Source of the DNA: Ascarosepion bandense
Taxonomy: Eukaryota; Mollusca; Cephalopoda; Sepiida; Sepiidae
NCBI GenBank assembly: GCA_037127315.1
Contig: JBBBDQ010001453.1
Coordinates: 62,001 to 126,000, forward strand
Direction of reading: 5' to 3'
DNA length: 64,000 bases
Shown: one piece after another, positions 55,024-64,000 of the stretch
Position numbering within the stretch: position 1 is the stretch's first letter
Layout of the letters: each line of letters begins with the position of its first letter
Notes under the pieces: model-generated
The model's input: the letters and a program-made list of their open reading frames with translations, nothing else
What the model was told of the DNA's origin: nothing
The model's database searches: none
Made by a program: the position numbers and the translations under genes

Positions 55024-55700
55024 AATTAAATTTCAAAATTTTTGACTTACTTTATATATTTGGCTCTGTAAATAGATAATACTATTTACATCGAGAACCT
55101 CTACCTTGATCAATTTTAATATTAATAAAATTAATATTGATAGGATCGGGTTTTGGGAATTTACCTATTTGCTCAGCATTTTTGTATTTATGTATACAAA
55201 CAAGTTGCCATTACCACACTGAGCTATAATAAATTTTAGAAAAGGGATCATATTTTGTGCAGTATCACTGCATTTATAATTTAAGGTACTTTTCGATCGA
55301 CCCTTCTTCAGAACAAAAATTGTTGGAAATTTAAGGCTAAGCAATTCTCCTAAATTTTTTTCTGTATTGCATAGGGCATGGAACAGATTCCACTTGGATA
55401 TATCGGAGCCAGTTATTATTAACATACAGAGACCTGCCCTGCAAATGTAGTGAGAATTAAAACAAATTCTCTCTTCTCAGAGAAACCATTACGTAATGGA
55501 GAATAATTTTTTTTTACCTCCCTTTATACGTTTACATTTTTAACTTCAGTTGCTAATAAAAAAATTTTTTATTAGCTGCTTAGTCTTAAATTACTGATGA
55601 TTTTTGTTCTAAAAAAGGGCAATATATATATATAAATATGTTTATAGATATGTATATTATATATTTATGTATATGTATGTTTTATATATATATATGTTTA
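55024..55700. other. Unclassified sequence downstream of the hammerhead
   Basis: Includes CTGAAGAAGGGTCGATCGAA on the minus strand near 55310, which resembles the SINE-C/Penelope 3' motif. A minus-strand frame (55165-55425) was considered and not called. Confidence 0.4.
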
Positions 55701-55717
55701 TACATATGTATATATAT

Positions 55718-55846
55718 ATATAGACAGATCTGTTTCGCCGTATCACAGCTCATCAGTACGGTTAGACTCTGATTGCTTTTTTACCCAGGATTGAAACCCG
55801 ACCAAAATGGCGTCAGTCGGCAACTCTAACCCTGGGCTATGGGCGT
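55718..55846 (-). mobile_element. tRNA-like/hammerhead element, truncated by SINE-A
   Basis: Same family as 53608-54202: a hammerhead at the left end and a B-box-like GGGTTTCAATCC about 30 nt upstream of it on the minus strand. A damaged A box (TAGCCCAGGGTTAGAG) follows. The unit is cut at 55847, where SINE-A begins, and its other end merges into a TA tract. Confidence 0.68.
55719..55761 (-). ncRNA. Hammerhead ribozyme motif with intact catalytic core
   Basis: CTGATGA (55756-55750), helix II GCTG/CGGC with loop TGATA (55749-55737), GAAA (55736-55733), helix III ACAGATCTGT and C17 at 55723 are all intact. Helix I is weak (GTA/TAT) because a TA tract replaces the TGCGG strand found at 53916. 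It is the best-preserved core of this family in the window. Confidence 0.68.
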
Positions 55847-56158
55847 GCATGAGCGTTGTGGTGCATTGGATATCGGCTCGGAACAAGAAATCAGGGAGCT
55901 GAGTTCGAATTCTAGCTGAATTCATTGCATTCACTTACACGCAAATACCCTTGGGAAAGGTATTAATCCGTCTATTCTTTCCAGTTATGGGTTAAACAGC
56001 AGCACAGATTGGGTTCTATAGCTTTGGTCGGCAACCAGTCTACCGCAGAAAGCAATGGCAACCTACTGCAGGATAATCTTCTGCCCAGTCAGTCATGTCT
56101 CGAAAGAGACATGATCGCCCAAGCGTGTATCACGTATGGCACTTAACTGACTGACTGA
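55847..56158 (+). mobile_element. SINE-A, near full length
   Basis: The tRNA-like head begins GAGCGTTGTGGTGCATTGGA. The body carries the CATGTCTCGAAAGAGACATG hairpin exactly, and the end is TTAACTGACTGACTGA followed by TA repeats. Confidence 0.9.
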
Positions 56159-56394
56159 TATATATATATATTTAAACATATCTATATTATATATCTATAT
56201 ATATGAGTTGAATATATATATTGGAATCTGACAAGGTGATAGAATAAAGGAAAAAAATGAATAGAAAACATATCTCAGTCTAACAAGTTTCATTTTCATT
56301 AAACCTTCTTCAAAGACTAAGAAAAAATTGAAAAACAAGGAGACAGTCTACTGGTGCGTTGTGTTTTGGTGTTAGTTCTTATTGGTTAGATTTG

Positions 56395-56888
56395 TGTCAT
56401 GTGTATTAAAGCAATAGATAATCTTTCATTAGACACTAAAAAGAGAGTGCTAGATTGCTATGTGATGTCTGTTCTTTTATATAGCACTGAATGTTGGATG
56501 ATCTCATCAATGATGAAGGAGAGGCTTGAGTCAGCGGCAATGAGGTTTTACAGAAAGATGTGGAGGAGATCATGGCCTGAGGTGCTGGAGAGGATGGAAA
56601 TTAAGGAGAAAACTCATAGTTAACATAAGGAAGAGACAGATGAGGTTTCTGGGACATGTAATGAGGAAAGGGGGCCTGGAGAATTTAATACTCACAAGAC
56701 AGATAGAGGGAAAGAGAGACAAGGGAAAGCAGCACGAGAACTACTGGATAGGCCTGAGCAAATGGATGGCAGAATGAGGTTAGGGAGAGATATCAAGAGG
56801 AAGAATTTTGAGAATGACAAGAGACAGCACCAAGTGGAAGTCCATGATCATCTGCATCCTGAAGGGACATTGCACATCAAGAAGAAGT
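56395..56888 (+). pseudogene. RTE-like LINE C-terminal fragment
   Basis: A short open stretch reads NLSLDTKKRVLDCYVMSVLL and MKERLESAAMRFYRKM, the LINE C-terminal zone. A frameshifted RQMRFLGHVMRK block and the GAAGAAG tail follow. Confidence 0.8.
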
Positions 56889-56932
56889 ATGTGAAATATT
56901 TTGAATGGTAAAGTGCATATGTATATATAATA

Positions 56933-57300
56933 ATACTCACTCATACCCACAGTAAAAAGAACCTTCAGATATTGGAGGCCACCTATATTAAATTAAAACA
57001 ACCAACACTTAATAAAATCATGTTTAAATCCAGTCGTAAAATATTGCGTTGCATTTAAATATATGGTTCTGTTAACATTTTGGGCTCTCACGCAATGTAA
57101 TGTCATAGAATCGCATTACAAATTTACAAGCTGTGTTTGCTATTTGGTGACTGTTGTTGTTGCTTAGCAAAGTTTTATGTCAACACAAGATAAAATCATC
57201 TTTGATGGTGAATGTTTTTATTTTAATGTCTCTGTAACCTCTCTGAAGATGGCTCATGTGAGCCAAAATCTTAGAACCAACTTAATAAAAAATTATTCAA
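56933..57300 (+). pseudogene. Penelope-like C-terminal fragment with 3' hairpin
   Basis: The frame reads HSKKNLQILEATYIKLKQPT, then LNKIMF before a stop, as at 15536. About 180 bp further, CTGAAGA (57243-57249) is followed by a perfect TGGCTC/GAGCCA stem and AAAA, a hammerhead-like arrangement with G12 replaced. The two copies share the intervening 3' sequence only in part. Confidence 0.6.
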
Positions 57301-57409
57301 ATATTGGAGAATTTTTGTCTTTATTTTCACCTGAAATTAAAGCGAAAATATGATGTTTAGAATGGCTCATGATTAAACATAATAGACATTCATTGTCTCT
57401 TATATTTAG

Positions 57410-57414
<5 letters not shown>

Positions 57415-57442
<28 letters not shown>
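57415..57442. repeat. (TA)n microsatellite
   Basis: Simple TA tract followed by GT- and TA-rich sequence to about 57500. Confidence 0.9.
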
Positions 57443-57451
<9 letters not shown>

Positions 57452-57594
57452 ACAGATATATATGTATCTGGATGTATATGTATATATAATAGTGTATATG
57501 TGTGTTTGTGTACATCTCACTACATTTCATTACCACATTTTAGCAATCTAATCGGAAATGATATCTACAGACTTTTTCTCACATCCATACATAT

Positions 57595-58060
57595 ATACAC
57601 TTATATTAACTAATGTTACTATCCAGCATATACCTAGGCAGACAAGCATTTCTACATAAACACAAAAATACACTATAACACATTTTACCTTCTAAAATAT
57701 TCCTCACACATATATTTTTAAAAAATCATCCATTGCTTCAATACATATGACACATGTATTAATACACACTCATACATATCCACATATATTAACTAATGTT
57801 ACCATTCAAGATACATCTAAAGAGACAAGTGTTTCTGCACAAACATACACATATACTTTACCATCCAAAATATTCCACACACACCCATTTAAAAATTATC
57901 TTCTGCTTTAATACACATGAGATATATTAATATAATTTTATATGCGTATGTGTGTGTGAAAAACACACATGGACCATCATACACTTTACTGTCCAAAAGA
58001 TTTCTCACACATATATTTGAAAATTGTTTATTGTTTTAATACACTTGACACTTGTATTAA
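57595..58060. repeat. Diverged tandem repeat, about 3 units of ~180 bp
   Basis: Recurring TTAACTAATGTTAC, CAAAATATTCC and CATGTATTAATA blocks in the same order. Confidence 0.65.
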
Positions 58061-58119
58061 TATGCATATGTACATGTAAACAGACATGCATTTTTATACA
58101 TACATATACATATAAAATA

Positions 58120-58504
58120 CTAGCAGTATAGCCCAGTGTTGCTTGGGTGTAATGAAAGCTTTAAAACTAATCCATGGTCCTGGAGCTCAGACTCTTTGGA
58201 CATTGGCACGATAGATTAAAAGCAACAGTTGTTTCCAGTTAAAGCGAAACCATAGACTGAAAGAAAAATGAATGGATATAAGTCAAATTTTGATTTCCTG
58301 GTATCGATATCAAATAAGTTTTTTTCATTGTAAACTGAATTTTGAAGGCTAAATAAGTCCTCTGAGTAAATGATAACATGGCTGAGACTAAGAACTACAA
58401 TTATACCTACTTAGAGCCAAACCCAAAGCAAAAACTAAAATAAAACCACTGAAAAAAATACAGACATACAGGCAGATAAACAGACACACACAAAAACATC
58501 TTGC

Positions 58505-58542
<38 letters not shown>

Positions 58543-58854
58543 CAATATTCTGCACTATTGTAAGAACTGCAACTTTGAAACTTCTGAATATCGTTTCTTA
58601 TGTCTTTGTCTATGATTGTATCAAATTTGATTAAAATCGGACCACTCCTTCTATAACCCGATTTTTTCGATTATCGATTTTCGATATTTATCAGGGGTAC
58701 CTCGACACAAAACCTAGCTAAGAACACTCGCAGACGCTTATAGTACAACTGTGTAAATTTTCAAGAAAATTGGTTCAGCCGTTTCGGAGTCTATAGGTAA
58801 CGGACACTCACACACACACACATGGACAAAATTCCATTTATAAATAAGTTTAGA
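58120..58854 (-). mobile_element. Helitron family 1, long form, complete
   Basis: The 5' TCTAAACTTATTTATAAATG is at 58854 and the 3' CTAG at 58120, with A/T flanks. Its subterminal block is the cleanest in the window (ACGGCTGAACCAATTTTCTT in this copy). No coding capacity. Confidence 0.88.
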
Positions 58855-59035
58855 TTTGATGCACATACATTTAAAACATATCTATTACTTTAGAACACAT
58901 CACACATATCTGACTAAGAACTAACCCCAAATCACAACATACTAGTATACTATCTCTTTGCTTTTTATTTTTATTTTTTTCTTGGTCTCTGAAGAAGTTT
59001 TGATGAAAATGAAACATGTTAGATTGAGATACTTT

Positions 59036-59053
59036 GTGTGTGTGTGTGTGTGT
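59036..59053. repeat. (GT)n microsatellite
   Basis: Short GT tract followed by TTTG repeats. Confidence 0.9.
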
Positions 59054-59074
59054 TTTGTTTGTTTGTTTGTTTTC

Positions 59075-59918
59075 TTTTAGAAGGCCTTCTGGAGATCACA
59101 GAAAATGAATATGAGTGGTTTTTACTGCTTACAGGTCTTCTCCTAGACCTATGGCATGCAGAAGACCATGTTGAGAGTGTCTCTTGAAGGCTGGAAACAA
59201 CTTTGGGATTCTGGAAGGATTTCTTCTGCCATTGGAAGGAGTCGATTCAGTTGTATTCATGCAAAAATCTTACCTGCAATACTTTGAGGGAGATGTCATG
59301 ACACTTTTCGCAAAGTGAGTGTCACCTTTTTTTAAGATTGTCACAGTGTTAGCATTTTTATATCTTGAGACACAAGAGCAGATGATGAAGGTCTGTCTAG
59401 CAATCATTCACTCCAGGCATGAAATGGGTGATGTGGATATTCCTTTTGTTTCAGGATCAAATGAAGATATAGTCCAAGATGTGCTAATGCTTGAATCTTG
59501 GGTGCTGCCATGTTGCTTTGTGCCAGTTTGGAAGTTGGTCACAGTCAGGTTGTGCTCTGCACAGAGACTGAGAAGCAGATGTTCATTTGCCAATACCATG
59601 GCAACCGAGAATGCCCTTTCATGTATCCCGATTATGGCCAACTCCGGCATTGAAACCACAAGTTTATCCACTACTGAGGTGATTCAGATTATTGGGTCCA
59701 AAAGATCATAGAAGAACTTTTTGATGGCATCATCAGAGGCAAGATTAGGTGTATAGAGGGATATGAGATTCAGGTAAGTACCATGCTTGAGTGAGATTCA
59801 GAGTGTCATTAAGCATTTGCTGATGGCAATTGGGATAAGGTTGTGCTGCTCTACGTATTTGGTCTTTAGAGCAAAGCCAACCAGATGAATGCACTGTCCC
59901 TTCTTCCCTTTCCAAAAG
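59075..59918 (-). pseudogene. LINE endonuclease-RT remnant
   Basis: On the minus strand the endonuclease domain reads VGFALKTKYVEQHNLIPIAI, ISLYTPNLASDDAIKKFFYD and LLLSLCAEHNLTVTNFQTGT, the pattern of apurinic-type LINE endonucleases of the craniofacial-development-protein-2-like kind. After a deletion the RT start follows (NTVTILKKGD). Further decayed RT fingers matching SLLxVAGKIxARILLNR and LPESQxxFxPSRxT are recognisable in shifted frames. The SINE-A at 59926 adjoins its 5' side. Confidence 0.75.
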
Positions 59919-59925
59919 ATCATAT

Positions 59926-60232
59926 CAGTTCAGTGTCATACGGGAAACATGCTTGGGCGATCATGTCTCGAAAGAGACATGACTGACTGGGCAGAAGATT
60001 ATCCCGCAGTAGGTTGCCTTTGCTTTCTGCAGTAGATTGGTTACCAGCCAAGGCTATAGAAACCAATCTGTCTTGTTATTTAATCCATAACTGGAAGGAA
60101 GAGATGGATTAATACCTTTCCCAAGGGTATTTGCGCGTAAGTGAATGCATTGAATTCAACTGGAATTTGAACTCAGCTCCCCAATTTCTCATTCTGAGCC
60201 GATATCCACTGCACCACAGACGCACATCCTAT
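59926..60232 (-). mobile_element. SINE-A, full length
   Basis: Minus-strand copy with tRNA-like head (60232 side), intact GAAA hairpin and flanking ATCATAT on both sides (59919-59925 and 60233-60239), a likely 7-bp target duplication. Confidence 0.85.
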
Positions 60233-60239
60233 ATCATAT

Positions 60240-60939
60240 ACTTAGATCAAATTTATTCATTTGAATAATACAATAAACTACTCACAATGCATCACTGACC
60301 TGTATATATATATATAAAAAGTCCAGCAAAAACAACACACCTGGTCTGACAATTGTGTTTAAGCAGGAAACAGACTGTTGCATCTGGGTATTGACTTCAA
60401 TGCCCACTTTTATGTCTACATACCCTCTATCCCTGATATTGATCCCTTTGACCCATAAATACAGCAGACCCTAAAAATATATTTATCATTCTGTTTATAT
60501 GTTCATGCATTGAAATATGATTATGTCTATCCCCGACTCCATTCATCCAAAGCCAGACGTTATGAATTCGCCTTGACTGTATCCAATATGTAGCAATTTA
60601 GTCTGTTTAAAAGGTAACAGACAAACTGACAAGTCCATAAAGGCTAAAATTTATAATTTGTGTATGTATATAGGTGTGGGTGTATTAATCTGTATATGTA
60701 TCTGTTTGCTAGTGTTTGTGAATATACTCGTCTATTTTTCCATGTGTGGATGTTTGTAGGTTTATTTATGTATGCATTCTTTCCCTTCCTCGTTTAATAT
60801 ATGAATAACTTTCTAAATCTACTAAATTGTTAAACTAAAAAATATTTTTTTTAAAATTTCGCAACAAAAATAAAGTAGATATAATAGTTAATTAATAATG
60901 CTGATCCCAATTTAATCAAATTTTTAATACCAATGCCCA
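60240..60939. other. Unclassified intergenic sequence
   Basis: No feature recognised beyond a TA tract near 60303. Confidence 0.5.
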
Positions 60940-61170
60940 CCAAGATTAATTTTAGTCTACCCATATATTCTCCAAATTAGAAGTTGCTTTACTCTGATTG
61001 GTCCACATTGTACATACAATAATGCCTCCCTGATTAAAGGGGTCTTGCTTGTTTTTAACCTTTTGAAACCATTCAATTTAAAATAACCACATCACTTGAC
61101 AAGACACAAGAAGTGTCGAAACAAAATAGCTACTTTTGTAATGATATTGTAACATATCCATGTTATAATT
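60940..61170 (+). repeat. Dispersed repeat ending in GACAC/GTGTC-GAAAC hairpin
   Basis: Reverse-complement partner of 20600-20870. It contains CTTGACAAGACAC and GTGTCGAAAC (61095-61122), a stem followed by GAAAC as in hammerhead helix II, but the CUGAUGA box is not intact. Confidence 0.55.
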
Positions 61171-61624
61171 TCTGAATAAATATATATGTATATATATATA
61201 TAAATAATAAATATAGATTGTTTTTCCTCACCAGTAGCACAACTCTGAGTTTAATGCATGATGTAGCTGTCAGGTGTTGAGGTAAAACACAATAATAAAA
61301 TGGGATAAAGCTAGTAATAAAATTATTGAAGGATAATAATGAAGGGTATTATTCCTGAGTTGTAACTAAAAGCAATAATAATAATAAGATGGAATCAAGC
61401 ATAATTTTCAAATAACTTTCGGTAAATTTTTACTTGGCATGTTTCTCTTGAAAGACATTGCTAGTGAACCTATTCTGTCACTGAATACTTCATGAATATG
61501 ATTGTTGTCTATGCTCAGAAAATTTCTGTCAATTGTTATAGAAATAAAAAAAAAACTCGATTGTTTTAGTCAATTTAGTCAATTCTTCAATATGACCAAC
61601 ATTACCATATAACAATTATGATCC
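61171..61624. other. Unclassified intergenic sequence
   Basis: AT-rich, no recognisable element. Confidence 0.5.
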
Positions 61625-62645
61625 ATATTGTCACAGATATAATCAGGAAATTAATCCGTTGTCACATATATGATCAGGAAATAAATATATTGTCTCATAT
61701 GATCAGGAAATGAATATATTCACAGATATGATCAGGAAAGGAATATATTGTCACATATATGATTAGGAAATTAATCTATTGTCCCATATACGATCAGGAA
61801 AAATATATTGTTATATATATGATCAGTAAATGAATATATTGTCACAGATATGATTAGGAAATTAATCTATTGTTCCATATATGATCAGGAAAAATATATT
61901 GTTATATATATGATCAGTAAATGAATATATTGTCACAGATATGATCAGGAAATGAATATATTCACAGATATGATCAGGAAATTAATCCGTTGTCACATAT
62001 ATGATCAGGAAATAAATATATTGTCTCATATGATCAGGAAATGAATATATTCACAGATATGATCAGGAAATGAATATATTGTCACATATATGATTAGGAA
62101 ATTAATCTATTGTTCCATATATGATCAGGAAAAAATATATTGTTATATATATGATCAGTAAATGAATATATTGTCACAGATATGATCAGGAAAGGAATAT
62201 ATTGTCACATATATGATTAGGAAATTAATCTATTGTCCCATATATGATCAGGAAAAATATATTGTTTCATATATGATCAAGAAGTAAATATATTGTCTTA
62301 TATGATCAGAAAATAAATCTGTTGTCATATATGTGATCAGGAAAAATATATTGTTATATATATGATCAGTAAATGAATATATTGTCACAGATATGATCAG
62401 GAGAGGAATATATTGTCACATATATGATTAGGAAATTAATCTATTGTCCTATATATGATCAGGAAAAAATATATTGTTTCATATATGATCAAGAAATGAA
62501 TATAATGTCTTATATGATCAGGAAATAAATCTGTTGTCATATATGTGATCAGGAAAAATATATTGTTATATATATGATCAGGAAATGAATCTGTTGTCAC
62601 ATATATGATCAAGAAATAAATCTATTGTCACATATATAATCAGTA
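61625..62645. repeat. Minisatellite, ~31-bp units in mixed subtypes
   Basis: Units of the type ATATTGTCACATATATGATC followed by AGGAAATGAAT. Subtypes (GTCACAGA, GTTATATA, GTCCCATA, and a shorter TTCACAGA) recur in a fixed order of several units, giving a higher-order repeat of roughly 230-350 bp. Confidence 0.92.
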
Positions 62646-63544
62646 TTGTGAATATAACCAGTCTATGCAGAATAGCCTATCTGTATACCATTCATTAACA
62701 TTCATAACCTATTCCTTCAACTCCAGTAAAGTTGGACCAATTCTCAGGCAAATGTCTCTCTTCTCAAATTCACTCTATAATAAACTGATATTTGATTTCC
62801 ATCTTGTGGAAGACTTTTTCTCCTATACAATTACCCAGTCTACAGTTAATCTCCCTCATGTCAAATGCAGACATTTAAGAAAATCATCAATAAATCTAAA
62901 GCACAATCATTCTGATTTTAATATCCAGCGTCATTTTGTAGTCGACTTGGATGTTCAGCTATTTTATTGATTTCATAAAATGAGCACGGAATTTTACAAA
63001 CAATAGGAGAAAGTTTCAAGGTAAATGGGAAATGGTAATAGCCTGAAGATATAAAAATGGACGACATTCTGAATTGAAAAAAGTCTGTACACATAAAATA
63101 CCTTTTTTGAAATATCACTGAGAAATCAATATAATTTTGTAATGATGTTGTGGATTTGTCTGAGCACGTTCTAATTTCTCTAATATGACTTTAACTTTTG
63201 GATGGCAATATAACTTTGACTTTTAGACAGCTAGTTATGAAGCTAAGCTATAAATGATCATTTACTAAGCATAAACCAACATACAGTACATCAAGTTTTA
63301 TTATGAAACTCAATTTTTTGGCAATAAAACTAGTATTAATTAATGTTGCTAAAATATTCAGAATATACATTTGTTTCATATATGAACATTATGTGAATTT
63401 CATATTATGTCTGACCTTATTAAAAAATAAATAACGTGTTTGGAGAATGTGACATTTTATTGTTCACTCAAACTAAATGAAACAAGAATGTAAACTCAAA
63501 AGATATAGGCCAAATAAATAGTATATTTATTTATATCTTTGTTG
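62646..63544. other. Unclassified intergenic sequence
   Basis: Open frames up to about 100 codons (62665-62970) show no known domain. No RNA or repeat recognised. Confidence 0.5.
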
Positions 63545-64000
63545 GTTGGTTGGTTGGTTGTTTTTGTTTCATGGCATATCAACCTCGGCGGGTCATTTAT
63601 TGCCAACTAAATTTTTATTTATTTATTGCTGGTAATAACTTTTTCTTCCAACAATTTATTGTTGTTTTTATATAAGTTTTTGTGTCTAGCAATACTTTTT
63701 TCTTTTCAAGTATCAAGATTCATTGGGATTTGTTTTTAAGGGCAGGGTCCCCAAGACCTACCCTTGTTATTTAACCCATAACTGGAGGGAAGGGATGGAT
63801 TAATACTTTTCCCAAGAGTACCAGTGCTTAAGTGAATGCAGGGTATTCAACTGGAATTCGAACTCGGCTCACCGATTTCTCTTTCTGAGCCGATATCCAC
63901 TGCACCATGACGCACATCCATCACTAAACACTTACAGCACCTGGCAATTCCAAGTGGTCACCCATCTAAGTATTGACCAGGCTTAATGTTGCTTAACTTT
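63545..64000 (-). mobile_element. Chimeric 5S rRNA-tRNA SINE (copy 3), cut by window end
   Basis: The minus strand ends in (CCAA)n (63545-63560), preceded by the family-specific 3' part (GACCCGCCGAGGTTGATATG; GGGGACCCTGCCCTTAAAAA), the tRNA-like segment (to about 63918), and a partial 5S head (63930-64000) whose 5' end is outside the window. Confidence 0.9.

Noticed and set aside
55165..55425. 86-codon minus-strand frame considered as a GIY-YIG remnant
   Set aside because: Its first part translates a CTGAAGAAGG...GAAAAG repeat motif that is non-coding elsewhere, and its strand conflicts with the hammerhead at 54975.
59319..59711. 130-codon plus-strand frame
   Set aside because: Antisense of the LINE endonuclease remnant read on the minus strand.
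62665..62970. 101-codon plus-strand frame
   Set aside because: No recognisable domain or repeat identity; length is within chance for AT-rich DNA with this much sequence.

Overview
This 64 kb window is AT-rich animal DNA made almost entirely of transposable-element remnants, SINEs and tandem repeats. I found no convincing host gene. The organism is most likely a mollusc and probably a coleoid cephalopod: tRNA-derived SINEs are very dense, 5S-rRNA-headed SINEs occur several times, TA/CA/TATC microsatellites are abundant, and RTE-like, Jockey-like, Penelope-like, Ty3/gypsy, Tc1, hAT and Helitron debris are mixed together. The phylum is an inference; no coding gene fixes it. In this answer SINE-A is a tRNA-headed SINE with a GAAA-loop hairpin, SINE-B a dimeric SINE with a LINE-like tail, and SINE-C a tRNA-headed SINE with a hammerhead-like body.

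Layout. 0-5.2 kb: a Helitron end, an RTE-like LINE remnant, and a minus-strand Ty3/gypsy pol cut by a Helitron, a Jockey-like LINE and a SINE-A. 5.3-8.3 kb: composite SINE-A copies carrying a 51-bp palindrome, one of them hit by an LTR element with a tRNA-Pro-type primer site. 8.7-13.6 kb: Helitron, SINE-B, a 2.7 kb minisatellite of about 87-bp units, and a chimeric 5S-tRNA SINE. 14-21.4 kb: LINE, SINE and Penelope-like scraps, a hammerhead-bearing tRNA-like element, another composite SINE, and two kinds of Helitron. 21.7-24.1 kb: the longest LINE (RTE-like). 24.2-31.4 kb: inverted repeats, low-complexity DNA and a second 5S-tRNA SINE. 31.4-32.7 kb: two solo LTRs in opposite orientation. 33-37 kb: tandem arrays. 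38.7-41.8 kb: a 628-bp hAT-like palindrome and a Tc1 element full of nested insertions. 42-51 kb: SINE-C arrays, Helitrons, and a 1.4 kb TATC array. 51.6-57.3 kb: inverted SINE pairs and a cluster of hammerhead-like motifs. 58-64 kb: Helitron, LINE endonuclease/RT debris, SINE-A, a minisatellite, and a third 5S-tRNA SINE cut by the window end.

The most interesting content is a set of hammerhead-ribozyme-like sequences. In one family a tRNA-like Pol III promoter (A and B boxes) lies just upstream of a hammerhead motif and the monomer (298 bp) is tandemly duplicated, which is the architecture expected of retrozymes. Other hammerhead motifs sit at 54975-55023 (all helices and core present), in a fold-back element at 54546-54750, at 46400-46440 and at 18977-19033. 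Three of these families share a self-complementary helix III. Almost everything here is decayed, so these loci are best read as fossils and as pointers to an active family elsewhere in the genome.
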